Below are positions 8,601-16,727 of a stretch of DNA of 39,815 bases, piece by piece. Numbering within the stretch: position 1 is the stretch's first letter; every line of letters begins with the position of its first letter. The position numbers and the translations under genes are program-made. Origin of the DNA: SW10 sp965657795. Lineage in GTDB: Bacteria; Verrucomicrobiota; Verrucomicrobiia; Verrucomicrobiales; Akkermansiaceae. The notes beneath the pieces were generated by a model, which made no database searches, was not told the origin of the DNA, and saw nothing but the letters and a program-made list of their open reading frames with translations. Location of the stretch: contig CBFHQJ010000043.1 of NCBI GenBank assembly GCA_965657795.1, positions 1 to 39,815 of the forward strand. Direction: 5' to 3'.

Positions 8601-9522
8601 AACTATCCTGATCCCACTGGGGAGTACTCTTCCGGCAGACACCCGGGCCACGATTGATCTTCGCTTCGAGCGCAATTCCGTGACCTACAATGTCAACGGT
8701 TCCGGTGAAACAACACAGCCTTTGCTCAACCTCGGAACCCGTGACAACTGGTCCGGCGATGATACCCTGGGCTTTGGTCAGACCTCCAGCAACGACGGAG
8801 CCACCAGCGATCAACCCGGTGACTTCAATGCCAACCAACTCGTCAACATGGAAGGTTCGTTTGATCAGGGCTCACTGGCAACCTTCGGAGCCGAAGGCGT
8901 TACCCTCACGCTGACGATCAATCCAACGCTTGGCGGCTTCACCGCACCAGCGGGATCAACTTACGATGGCTCAACCGGAATCTGGTCGGCCACCGGCCCG
9001 ATCACACAGGTTCAGGCTGCCCTGGAAGCCGTGGAGTTCTTGCCAAATGGTAACGCTTCCGTCACCGCCACCGCCCGACTTGAAGATGGGTTCGAAAATG
9101 GTACCGTGGCCGTCACGGGAAATATTCGGATTAGCGAAAGCTCGGATAACGATGGCGTTGACGACCTCCTCGAATTCGCCTTCGGGATGAGCACCGCGAT
9201 CGATGATGACAGCCCGCTCGCCATCGATGGATCGGCAAACGGACTCCCCATCATTGATGTTCGCCGACTCCCGGGAGGCGCGCTGGACTACCGGGGCGTC
9301 TTCGTCCGACGCGATGACTTCGGCTCAGCTGGCAGTGTCACTTACACACCGCAGTTTAGCTCGAACCTCGTCGATTGGTTTGATGGCTCGGCCTTTCCGA
9401 GCATTCTGGCCGACTCGACCGCGGACAGCGCTTACGAGATCGTGAGCGTGAATTACCCCACGCTCCTCGATAATGGCCAACCGGCACGCTTCTTCCGCGT
9501 GAAGGTCAACGCCGTCGAATAA
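5689..9522 (+). pseudogene. giant LamG / cadherin-like (VCBS-type) surface protein, 5'-truncated
   Basis: About 1,277 residues of clear coding sequence, starting abruptly inside a repeat ('SSEDASITAGPSVTTNDSG'). There is no start codon or signal peptide nearby; the only in-frame starts lie antisense inside the metallopeptidase fragment. Order: a VCBS/cadherin-like repeat, LamG domain 1 (about 6040-6540), 'TGANDAPSANDD' linker, LamG 2 (about 6900-7490), two further cadherin-like repeats ('DGDTLTI', 'DADPDLGESSSLTV'; Ca-binding DxD motifs), LamG 3 (about 8370-8860), a 'DNDGVDDLLEFAFG' calcium-type motif, and a C-terminal module ending 'ARFFRVKVN'. Such proteins are secreted adhesins or polysaccharide-binding proteins. 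The body of the frame is intact, so the 5' loss is recent or an assembly fault. Confidence 0.7.
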
Positions 9523-9543
9523 AGCCTGGCAAACCCAAGTCAC

Positions 9544-9580
9544 AAAAAAACCCGGCACCTCACGGTGTCGGGTTTTTTTT
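9544..9580. terminator. bidirectional rho-independent terminator
   Basis: A run of seven A, then CCCGGCACC, loop TCAC, GGTGTCGGG and eight T. The 9-bp stem has one G-U pair. It lies between convergent genes ending at 9522 (plus) and 9605 (minus) and can serve both strands. Confidence 0.9.
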
Positions 9581-9604
9581 ATGATCTGGAATCTTGTTTG
9601 AAAA

Positions 9605-10975
9605 TTAACGTCCTCGACCGCCGCGACCAAAATCACGACGAGTGGTGATGGACTCGACAGCTTCCTCGGACAAACCGCTGGAAGCAATCCACTCCTCGGC
9701 TGCCGTTCTGTCATTACGATACCAATCGCGGGCCACATCGACCATGGTCTCCTCCCGGATTCCCTGGTCATTGATCGTCTTGGCCCACTCCATGGCGCTG
9801 CTGGGATCCTCGCGGGAAACTCGTGTGGCGTATCCTCCCACCGCAGCATCACGCTCGGGAGACTCCTGCAAACTCGACAGATATTCGCCCGCCGCAGCCG
9901 GGTCCTGACGCGCCCAACTTTGCATCGCCTCCTCGTAAGCTTCCGCCTTCGACTTGCCTGAGAGATTCTCCGCCCAGTCCATAACCGCCTTGGGATCCTC
10001 GTCAGCCCAATCGTCGGCCAAGCGATTCACAGCCGGAGCAGCAGCATCCTCATCACCGAATTGCGCAATCCACTCGGCAGCTTCCGCACGATCTTCATTC
10101 ATGATTTCCATCGTCACCCGGGCCAAAGCACCGGTTCTCAGCTCGGGCTCCTTCACGGTATCGACCCAGCTCTTCGCTTGGTCCAAACCTTGTTCAAGCA
10201 TTTCGTCGGTCACCATCGCCATGTAAAATCCCTTGGTCCGGTCACCATCTTCACTGCCGGGCATACTGCGGACAAAGCTCATCGCTTCATCCACTCCGTT
10301 CACCAACATTCCCTGGAGAACTCCAAAAGCCGCTCCACGCTGCTCGCGCTCATCCTCGATACCATTCACGTATGCCGAAGCTGCCGCACCATCGACAGTC
10401 GCCCAACCCGCCAGCACTCCTGAGAGCGCGCCCGGTCCGCGACCACCGCGTCCGCGACCACGATCATCGCGGCCATCTTCACCTTCCTCGGCTGCGATCT
10501 CCTTCAAGGCCGCAACCGCTCCCGCTCCGTCGATTCGTCCCCAGGCATTTGCCAAAAGTCTGATCTGATCTTCTCCACCACGTCCAAACGGTCCTCCGCG
10601 GCGTCCTTCGCGTAGAGCCAAATACGCGCTCTTCGCATTATCCGGAGTCAAATTCTCCAACAAGGCCGCAAACATCTTCTGGCGCAAAAGAGGATCATTG
10701 GTATTTGAAATCTCCTCGATGGCCTTCTTCATATCTTCGCCGGAAATCGATCCATTCACGAGATACCTCGAAATAAACTCGGACTCCGGAACACTCGAAC
10801 GAGACCCGTTGCCGGACGATCTTGATCCGCTCATCGAGCGACCATTACGGTCGGCGGAATCTTTATTGGAAGCTTGGTTTTGATCGTCTCCCGAGTCAGG
10901 ACGAGCGACCCAGCCGAGCCCAAAAGCCGCCGCTGCGGTCAGGGAAAAAAGGGGAATTAAGGTAGAATTCTTCAT
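9605..10975 (-). CDS. secreted helical-repeat protein (W/DP-repeat family)
   Basis: A 456-aa protein with an N-terminal signal or anchor (about 5-24, 'TLIPLFSLTAAAAFGLGWVA'), a Ser/Gly/Arg-rich linker (about 30-62), then helical repeats of about 30-40 residues. Each carries an A..W motif after a DP or ED turn ('DPKAVMDWAENL', 'DPAAAGEYLSSL', 'DPSSAMEWAKTI', 'DRTAAEEWIASS'). A Gly/Arg-rich insertion (RDDRGRGRGGRG, about 165-178) interrupts the repeats, and the C-terminus is also Gly/Arg-rich (RDFGRGGRGR). The architecture resembles HEAT/TPR-type scaffolds but fits no repeat family I can name. Three relatives sit at 30181-33890. The function is unknown; a periplasmic binding scaffold is plausible. 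Confidence 0.7.
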   Translation of the reverse strand: MKNSTLIPLFSLTAAAAFGLGWVARPDSGDDQNQASNKDSADRNGRSMSGSRSSGNGSRSSVPESEFISRYLVNGSISGEDMKKAIEEISNTNDPLLRQKMFAALLENLTPDNAKSAYLALREGRRGGPFGRGGEDQIRLLANAWGRIDGAGAVAALKEIAAEEGEDGRDDRGRGRGGRGPGALSGVLAGWATVDGAAASAYVNGIEDEREQRGAAFGVLQGMLVNGVDEAMSFVRSMPGSEDGDRTKGFYMAMVTDEMLEQGLDQAKSWVDTVKEPELRTGALARVTMEIMNEDRAEAAEWIAQFGDEDAAAPAVNRLADDWADEDPKAVMDWAENLSGKSKAEAYEEAMQSWARQDPAAAGEYLSSLQESPERDAAVGGYATRVSREDPSSAMEWAKTINDQGIREETMVDVARDWYRNDRTAAEEWIASSGLSEEAVESITTRRDFGRGGRGR

Positions 10976-11288
10976 AAAAAGTCTGTGATCTGCGGTGACT
11001 CTAACCGATCAAAGTTGAAAAAGTTGCGCAGAGATTCAGCTTTTTGACGTCATTTCCCAAAGCACCCCCCGGGTCAGCGAGGGTTCGATGATGGCTGCAG
11101 ACCCTCCCTCGGTCACGGAGACTGCGTCACTATCCCAGGTGACCTCCTCAACCCTAACCACATTCCGGTTGACCGCTGCCTCTTCGCAGCTCTTTCTCTC
11201 TGAATCTCTCACACGCGGAAGCGCCCCTTGGCGCGACTTTACTTGTCCAAATCCCCTCGATTAGGGATCCTCAACTCCTGTTATCCTG
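10976..11288. other. intergenic region, possible gene relic on the minus strand
   Basis: 313 bp between divergent genes. It must hold the promoters of the helical-repeat gene (leftward) and the lipoprotein (rightward), but I see no convincing -10/-35 pair. On the minus strand the frame 11260-11036 is open for about 75 codons and its last 40 read like protein (VRVEEVTWDSDAVSVTEGG... to TSKS and a stop at 11036-11038). There is no good start codon or ribosome site. It may be a decayed gene remnant or chance. Confidence 0.3.
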
Positions 11289-11627
11289 ATGATTCCCCGT
11301 TTCTTCCTCGTCGCCTGCATCGCCATACTCACCTCATGTGGCTACGACTATGAGCACAAGACTGTTCAACTCGCCGCCGGAGAAAGCTATCGTGGGAGAA
11401 CTCTCAAGAAAGTCCACCCGGACGGCATCTCCCTCTCACGACCCATCGACGGAAAAACATACACCACTTACTTCAAAAAAAAGAACCCGGATCGAGGTGA
11501 CGGCAGTTATTCCCTCGGCAACAACCAGCACCTTCTGATCCACTCTCTCGCTCCGGAAACCCAATCTGCCACGCTTGAATTTTCTTGGCTGAAGTCCGTC
11601 GGAATTCTGACCATGCCACCTTTCTAA
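11289..11627 (+). CDS. small lipoprotein of unknown function
   Basis: A 112-aa protein with a lipoprotein signal: MIPRFFLVACIAILTSC, where LTSC is the lipobox and Cys17 would be lipidated. The mature part is polar with several beta-like stretches ('TVQLAAGESYRGRTLKKV', 'GKTYTTYFKKK'). I recognise no domain. It ends 11 nt before the start of the sugar-acid kinase, so the two may share a transcript. Confidence 0.65.
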   Translation: MIPRFFLVACIAILTSCGYDYEHKTVQLAAGESYRGRTLKKVHPDGISLSRPIDGKTYTTYFKKKNPDRGDGSYSLGNNQHLLIHSLAPETQSATLEFSWLKSVGILTMPPF

Positions 11628-11638
11628 ACCCTTCTCTC

Positions 11639-12988
11639 ATGACCAAAAACGAACTGCTCTCCGGGTTGCCCGCGGAATCCCCCGACAATCTCACTGGAGA
11701 GATTCACAACCTTCTCATCGAATCCAAAAAGACCATTGTCGTTCTCGATGATGATCCCACCGGGACGCAAACCGTCTTCGATGTCCCCGTGCTCACCGAC
11801 CTCAGTCCGGACAAGGTGAAAGACGCTATTGATGAAGCGCCTCCCATCCTTTTTCTTCTCACCAATTCACGATCACTCACCCCTGAAGAAACCACCGCGC
11901 TTCACAAAAATCTCGGAGAAATCCTCAAGGAATTTGAAGACGACATCATCGTCATCTCGCGCTCCGACTCCACCTTGCGGGGACATTTTCCGCTCGAAAC
12001 CGACACCCTCCGCGAAGCCCTCGACATTCCGCAAGCGTCCACCCTTTTCATTCCCTTTTTAGAAGCCGGCGGACGCCTCACCGTCGATGACACCCACTAC
12101 GTGGTCGAGGGAGAGACCGCCACCCCGGCTCACCTCACCCCCTTTGCCAACGACAAAGCTTTCCCCTTCTCACATTCCTACCTACCGGACTATCTCGCGG
12201 AAAAATCCGCAGGGCCGGTCGATGTGCAATCACTTTCCCTCACCGATCTGCGCTCCGGAGACATCACAACACCGCTCGCCGACCTGCCGGATGGCTCCAC
12301 CTGCATCGTCAACGCCACCACCCTCTCAGACCTCAACGTCCTCTCGCTCGCGTTGCTAAAAGCTGGGCGTCGCTTTATCATTCGCTCGGCCGCTTCCTTC
12401 GTGCAGTCACTCGCCGGGATTCCCTCCCGCCCCCCCTTGGAACCCTGGCAATTACAAGATCTGGAACCCAATCCAAATGGCGGCCTCATCATCGTTGGTT
12501 CCCACGTCCCCAAGACCACCGGCCAGCTCAACCATCTTCTCAAAAACGCGCCCGGTCTGACCGCGATCAAACTCAGCGTTCCGGACATCATCCATGCCAC
12601 CTTCAATTTGGAAAAGACGATTGCCGATGTTCAGTCCTCACTCACCTCCGGTGAAAATGTCGTTGTCTTCACATCGCGAAAACGGGTCGATGGAGATGAC
12701 AGCCTCACCATCTCCAAAACCGTCTCACAAACTCTTGTCGACGTTGTCCGGGGAATCAAAGAACGCCCCTCTTTTATCGTCGCGAAGGGAGGTATGACCT
12801 CCTCGGATATCGCCACCGGTGCCCTTGGCGTGAAACAAGCCCAGGTTCTTGGCCAAGTCCTCCCCGGCGTTCCGGTCTGGACCATCGGCAATGAGACCCT
12901 TCATCCCGGTCTCGCCTATGTCATCTTTCCCGGTAACGTCGGAGAAGAAGATGCCCTGACTCAAGCGGTCAAAAAACTGACATCGTAA
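11639..12988 (+). CDS. four-carbon acid sugar kinase family protein (DUF1537, OtnK/DtnK-like)
   Basis: A 449-aa kinase of the type that phosphorylates D-erythronate, D- or L-threonate or related sugar acids with ATP. The N-terminal domain carries the signature 'IVVLDDDPTGTQTVFDVPVLT' and 'SRSDSTLRGHFPLE' (substrate binding). The C-terminal nucleotide domain carries 'VVFTSRKRVDG', 'FIVAKGGMTSSDIA' and 'PVWTIGNETLHPGLAYVIFPGNVG'. Length and motif order are normal. The start at 11639 is chosen because family homology begins just after it; a frame extension to 11585 lies inside the preceding gene. The usual partners (PdxA2, class II aldolase, OtnI isomerase) are not adjacent, so the substrate cannot be assigned. 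Confidence 0.85.
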   Translation: MTKNELLSGLPAESPDNLTGEIHNLLIESKKTIVVLDDDPTGTQTVFDVPVLTDLSPDKVKDAIDEAPPILFLLTNSRSLTPEETTALHKNLGEILKEFEDDIIVISRSDSTLRGHFPLETDTLREALDIPQASTLFIPFLEAGGRLTVDDTHYVVEGETATPAHLTPFANDKAFPFSHSYLPDYLAEKSAGPVDVQSLSLTDLRSGDITTPLADLPDGSTCIVNATTLSDLNVLSLALLKAGRRFIIRSAASFVQSLAGIPSRPPLEPWQLQDLEPNPNGGLIIVGSHVPKTTGQLNHLLKNAPGLTAIKLSVPDIIHATFNLEKTIADVQSSLTSGENVVVFTSRKRVDGDDSLTISKTVSQTLVDVVRGIKERPSFIVAKGGMTSSDIATGALGVKQAQVLGQVLPGVPVWTIGNETLHPGLAYVIFPGNVGEEDALTQAVKKLTS

Positions 12989-13037
12989 GTGCGACCTTTC
13001 ACTTGCCACCTCATCAATCGAGCCGGAGACTCCCATC

Positions 13038-13808
13038 ATGAAAAAATTTACGATCTTTGCCCTCCTCATTGCCTCCCTCCATGGCAACACCCTTCGGGAT
13101 CTCAAATACGATTCCAAACATGAGCGCAACGTGCTCGACTTTTATCCCGCTCTCAAAAAAGGGGACAAGCCGGCACCCGTCTTTGTCTGGTTCCACGGTG
13201 GCGGGTTTCGCAATGGCGACAAAAACCAGATCGAAAAACACGGACGTTCCACCCTGGAAAAATATCGCAAGGCCGGCTACGCCGTCGTAAGCTGCAACTA
13301 CCCTTTTCTGGGCGATAAGATGGGCTACCGGGACATCGCGATCCACTGCGGACGTGCCGTAAAATTCGTTCGCTCAAAATCCAAAGACTGGAACATCGAC
13401 CCCGGACGCCTCGCCTGCGGGGGCGTTTCCGCGGGAGCTCTCATCAGCCAATTTCTGGGGTATCACGATGATCTGGCCGATCCGAAAGCCAGCGACCCGG
13501 TCGACAAACTTAGCTCACGACCCGCCGTCGTCGTGGGTATCATGCAGCCGATCGGCACCCAGGAATTTGCCCTTCGCTACATGGACAAGGGAGAGGCTCC
13601 CCTATTTCTCTACTCCAACGCCAGACCCACCGACCGGATCCACCCGCCCAAGCAGCTGGAACTCATCCGCGACAAAGCCAAGTCACTCGGTATTCCGGTG
13701 GAAGCCTATGGCGGAACTCGCAACAAACTCCCCCAGGTGAAGAAGGGTGTCGAGTGGCTCGACCTCCAGCTCCAGTTCTGCAACCAGCACCTCAAAGCAT
13801 CCTCTTGA
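13038..13808 (+). CDS. secreted alpha/beta-hydrolase (esterase/lipase-like)
   Basis: A 256-aa protein with a short signal peptide (MKKFTIFALLIASLHG). Hydrolase features are 'VFVWFHGGGF' (HGGG oxyanion loop) and 'CGGVSAGALIS' (GxSxG, nucleophile Ser), as in the HSL/BD-FAE carboxylesterase family. An Asp candidate is in 'PTDRIHPP'. In the stretch where the catalytic His usually precedes the last helix I read 'YGGTRNKLPQVKKGVEWL', with no His, so activity is uncertain. The 3' end lies 31 nt before the transporter gene. Confidence 0.75.
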   Translation: MKKFTIFALLIASLHGNTLRDLKYDSKHERNVLDFYPALKKGDKPAPVFVWFHGGGFRNGDKNQIEKHGRSTLEKYRKAGYAVVSCNYPFLGDKMGYRDIAIHCGRAVKFVRSKSKDWNIDPGRLACGGVSAGALISQFLGYHDDLADPKASDPVDKLSSRPAVVVGIMQPIGTQEFALRYMDKGEAPLFLYSNARPTDRIHPPKQLELIRDKAKSLGIPVEAYGGTRNKLPQVKKGVEWLDLQLQFCNQHLKASS

Positions 13809-13839
13809 CTTTTTAGGCTGCGGCGACGACCTCCCCATC

Positions 13840-14706
13840 GTGCGCATCGCCGACGTTCTTCTTCTCCTCGTTCTCGCGGCGATCTGGGGTGCGTCCTTTC
13901 TTTTCATGCGGGTGGCCGCTCCCGAGTTCGGTCCCATTCCGCTGGTAGCCTTTCGCATGGGAATTGCCGGGCTCGCCTTAACGCCGGTTTTTTTACGTCG
14001 CGAAGCCCGGGCGCTCTTGCGGGATCATTGGTGGCAGCTGCTTGTCAGTGGCGTGGTCGGCTCGGCGATCTCCTTTATTCTTCTCTCATGGGCCAGTCTC
14101 AGTCTCAGTGCGGGTTTTACCTCGCTTATGAATTCCAGCGTCCCGGTCTTCAGCGCCCTCATCGCGGCATCCTGGCTGGGCGAACGACTCCGCCGAGAGC
14201 AATTCGTGGGCCTCGCTCTCGGAATTCTCGGCGTCCTGATTCTGGTCTGGGGCAAGCTGGAGTTTCACCAAAACGGCCGCGGCTGGCCCATCATCGCCTG
14301 TATCGTGTCCTGCCTTTGCTATGGTTTCGGAGCCAGCTGGATGAAGCGCCACCTTCAGGGAGTTCGGCCGCTCGTAGCCTCTTCGGGCAGCCTGCTCGGT
14401 GCGGGTCTTGTCCTCGTTCCTTTCGCGCTCTCCCGCCTTCCGGAGACCTCACCGGGGCTCAATAGCTGGCTCAGCGCCATTGCCTTGGCCTTGGTCTGCA
14501 CCGCCCTTGCCTTCGTCCTATTCTTTAAATTGATTCAACGCTCGGGAGCCACCGTCGCAACCTCGGTAACTTTCCTCATCCCCTTCTTCGGCATCTTCTG
14601 GGGATGGCTTGTTCTCGATGAACTCGTCACCGGACAAATGATCGCCGGCCTCGCTGTCAGCCTGTTTGGAACCGGGCTCATCACGGGGGTTATCCCACGA
14701 AAATAG
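13840..14706 (+). CDS. EamA/DMT-family membrane transporter
   Basis: A 288-aa inner-membrane protein with about ten hydrophobic helices in two EamA repeats. The first begins 'LLLLVLAAIWGASFLFMRVA' with the family's 'WGxxF' motif and 'PLVAFRMGIAGLAL'. The second starts near 'IIACIVSCLCYGFGASWM' and ends 'TSVTFLIPFFGIFWGWLVLDELVTGQMIAGLAVSLFG', the usual 'P-hh-G-hhh-hhE-hh' pattern. No ATG fits; I chose GTG at 13840, immediately before the first helix. Substrates of this family are varied (amino acids, metabolites, drugs) and cannot be told here. Confidence 0.82.
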   Translation: MRIADVLLLLVLAAIWGASFLFMRVAAPEFGPIPLVAFRMGIAGLALTPVFLRREARALLRDHWWQLLVSGVVGSAISFILLSWASLSLSAGFTSLMNSSVPVFSALIAASWLGERLRREQFVGLALGILGVLILVWGKLEFHQNGRGWPIIACIVSCLCYGFGASWMKRHLQGVRPLVASSGSLLGAGLVLVPFALSRLPETSPGLNSWLSAIALALVCTALAFVLFFKLIQRSGATVATSVTFLIPFFGIFWGWLVLDELVTGQMIAGLAVSLFGTGLITGVIPRK

Positions 14707-14908
14707 AGCCCAACCATTTTCGCTCTCGCTTTTCCTCAACATCGATCAGACCAGCATCACGGTCGCCAAGAATAACACTGTCACCCCACTCACCAGAAAC
14801 TCCGCGGACAATTGTTTCTTCAGCGACTTCGTCGATAGCGGCGGTAAAAAACGCGGGCTCTTTCTCCCGGACGATGAAGATGACCGGAAACCTTGGAAGC
14901 TTTGCCAC
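14690..14908 (-). CDS. possible small hypothetical protein
   Basis: A 72-aa frame from GTG at 14908, preceded by a GGGG purine run about 5 nt upstream. The translation is protein-like: a hydrophobic core ('FPVIFIV') followed by a charged region (AAIDEVAEETIVRGVSGEW, 'GDSVILGDRDAGLIDVEEKRERKW'). It overlaps the end of the EamA gene tail-to-tail by 17 nt. No family is recognised. The remainder of the 340-bp gap 14707-15046 shows nothing else. It could be chance. Confidence 0.3.
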   Translation of the reverse strand: MAKLPRFPVIFIVREKEPAFFTAAIDEVAEETIVRGVSGEWGDSVILGDRDAGLIDVEEKRERKWLGSIFVG

Positions 14909-15046
14909 CGTCCCCGCGTATTCCTCTCGAAGAATTGCTTGAGGTCTCCAGCTTCTTTTACGTCGCCTCTTTCCTCAATCTCATCGCGATTTACAATTGG
15001 TCGCACATGTCTTCCTCACAGTTAAAAAACAAACCTGCTTAAACCC

Positions 15047-15622
15047 ATGAAACTTCTTCTTCCACTCCTCCTTCTTCCCTTCACTGCATTTGCCGGCGAG
15101 CCTCTCTTCAACGGAAAAGACCTCACTGGCTGGAAATCGGACGCCAAAGGCGATTTTCCTTACTGGACTGCCAAGGACGGTGTCATTCATTGCCAGTCCG
15201 GTCCCAAGAAAAAAGGCTCCATTCTCTGGACTACCAAAGAGTTCACCGACTTCACCCTCACCCTCGAATTCAAAAATGGGGAAGGGACTATCGACTCCGG
15301 CGTGATGCTCAAGAAAGCACACGACCAAATCCAAATCGGCATCTCCGGCTCCCTCAAACGCGACCTCACCGCCGCCCCTTATATCCCGGGCAAAGGATAC
15401 CCAACTGAAAGCAAAGAAGCGATCGCTGCGGTTAAACCCAAGGACTGGAACGTCCTCAAAATCGAGGTCAAAGGAAACACCTACAAGACCTGGCTCAATG
15501 GTATCGAAGGCATCACTTACGAGTCCAAAACTGCCATCAAAAAAGGCCCCCTCGGCCTCCAACTCCATGGTGGAAAAAACATGGCGATCTCCTTCCGTAA
15601 AATCGAGATCACCGAAGAATAG
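15047..15622 (+). CDS. secreted DUF1080 protein (3-keto-disaccharide hydrolase domain)
   Basis: A 191-aa exported protein with a signal peptide (MKLLLPLLLLPFTAFAG). The mature part opens with the DUF1080 hallmark 'LFNGKDLTGWKS', followed by 'YWTAKDGVIHC', 'FTDFTLTLEFKNGEGTIDSGVML', 'WNVLKIEVKGNTYKTWLNG' and 'GPLGLQLHGG', the concanavalin-like jelly roll typical of this family. Members studied cleave 3-keto-glycosides; many act in planctomycete and verrucomicrobial polysaccharide use. It is a compact single-domain version. A strong terminator follows. Confidence 0.88.
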   Translation: MKLLLPLLLLPFTAFAGEPLFNGKDLTGWKSDAKGDFPYWTAKDGVIHCQSGPKKKGSILWTTKEFTDFTLTLEFKNGEGTIDSGVMLKKAHDQIQIGISGSLKRDLTAAPYIPGKGYPTESKEAIAAVKPKDWNVLKIEVKGNTYKTWLNGIEGITYESKTAIKKGPLGLQLHGGKNMAISFRKIEITEE

Positions 15623-15692
15623 ATCTTTAAGGAGGGGCTGTCTCCAGACTGCCCACGCCCATCCCTTGACGCTCGAGAGAACGTCACTCCAC

Positions 15693-15734
15693 AAAAAAGC
15701 CCCCGGGAACAATCGTCCCGAGGGCCTTTTTTGT
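15693..15734. terminator. bidirectional rho-independent terminator
   Basis: AAAAAAGCCC(C)CGGGA, a short loop, then TCCCG(A)GGGCC and six T. It separates the DUF1080 gene from the convergent hydroxypyruvate-isomerase-like gene and can act on both strands. Confidence 0.85.
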
Positions 15735-15747
15735 GATTCTTAAGCGG

Positions 15748-16632
15748 CTAGACCGTGCAGATATCGATGGCCTGCTTGAGCGAGGTCAAAGGATCCTTCT
15801 TCGGACGGAACTCCTGACCAAGGTATCCCTTGTAACCCAACTTCGCGAGAGCTTTACAAATGCCCACGTAGTTCAACTCCTGGGTGTCATCAATCTCGTT
15901 ACGCCCTGGAACACCTGCGGTGTGGAAGTGTGAAATGGCATCCATGTGCTTGGTGAAAGTTGCGATGCAATCACCCTCCATGATCTGCATGTGGTAGATG
16001 TCATAGAGCAACTTGAAGCGATCCGAACCCACTTCGTTGACCAGATCCGCACCCCACTGGGTGCGGTCGCAAAGGTAGTCCTTGTGATCCTTCTTTGAGT
16101 TCAAGAGCTCCATGGAAATCGTGATGTTGTGCTTCTCGGCAATCGGCATGATGCGCTTCACTCCTTCAGCACAATTCTTCAATCCTTCCTCGTCAGTGAG
16201 ACCACGACGGTTTCCGGAGAAGGCTATAATTTGAGGCACGTTGCCCGCCTTGGCCGCGAGAGGAATGATTTCCTCATAAATCTTCACCAGTGTGTCGTGG
16301 TTTTCCTTTTTCTCAAAAGAGGTCCCGATCCCGCCAATCCCTTTGACCGGCTTGGGACGTCCCATCGCGCACTCAAGCCCGTGCTTGGCCACGGTTTCCC
16401 ACTGGTTCGGGAAAAGAATTTCGATCGACTCAATCCCCATCTTCTTAACCTCGACACAAAACTGGTCGAGCGGGATGTTTCCAAAGCACCAATGGCAAAC
16501 CGAGTGCTTGAACTCGGCGCCGGCTTTCGCCGCGTCCTCTTCGGCAGCTTTAACCTGTGCTCCAAGAGCTGAAAAAATAGCGGCAGTGGCAGCGCCCCCC
16601 GAGAGGGCGGTCAGTGATTCTCTTCGATTCAT
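15748..16632 (-). CDS. Tat-exported hydroxypyruvate isomerase-like TIM-barrel protein
   Basis: A 294-aa AP-endonuclease-2/xylose-isomerase-like TIM barrel. The N-terminus 'NRRESLTALSGGAATAAIFSALGA' is a twin-arginine signal, so it acts outside the cytoplasm. The expected metal ligands are visible: Glu in 'ITISMELLNS', Asp in 'KLLYDIYHMQ', His in 'AISHFHTAGVPGR' and Glu in 'YLGQEFRPKKDP', as in Hyi-type hydroxypyruvate isomerases. An ATG nine bases upstream (16641) is possible, but MNRRES is the usual start of this exported subgroup. Convergent with DUF1080, it fits extracytoplasmic sugar processing. The true substrate is unknown. Confidence 0.82.
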   Translation of the reverse strand: MNRRESLTALSGGAATAAIFSALGAQVKAAEEDAAKAGAEFKHSVCHWCFGNIPLDQFCVEVKKMGIESIEILFPNQWETVAKHGLECAMGRPKPVKGIGGIGTSFEKKENHDTLVKIYEEIIPLAAKAGNVPQIIAFSGNRRGLTDEEGLKNCAEGVKRIMPIAEKHNITISMELLNSKKDHKDYLCDRTQWGADLVNEVGSDRFKLLYDIYHMQIMEGDCIATFTKHMDAISHFHTAGVPGRNEIDDTQELNYVGICKALAKLGYKGYLGQEFRPKKDPLTSLKQAIDICTV

Positions 16633-16727
16633 AACTGGCATTAATACACGGCAAGAACGGGTTCTTTGTCGAGAAATGTCGCCGTAAAACTTGGGCCAAC
16701 TTCCGATTGAAGCTACCGTCCCGGGGA

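Noticed and set aside
7549..8838. Long minus-strand open frame (about 429 codons) inside the giant LamG gene
   Set aside because: It shadows a repeat-rich, high-GC gene; the plus strand shows LamG and cadherin-like motifs.
10976..11288. Structured RNA such as SRP RNA, 6S RNA or a riboswitch in the intergenic region
   Set aside because: No SRP tetraloop core, no long 6S-type bubble and no riboswitch core could be recognised on either strand.
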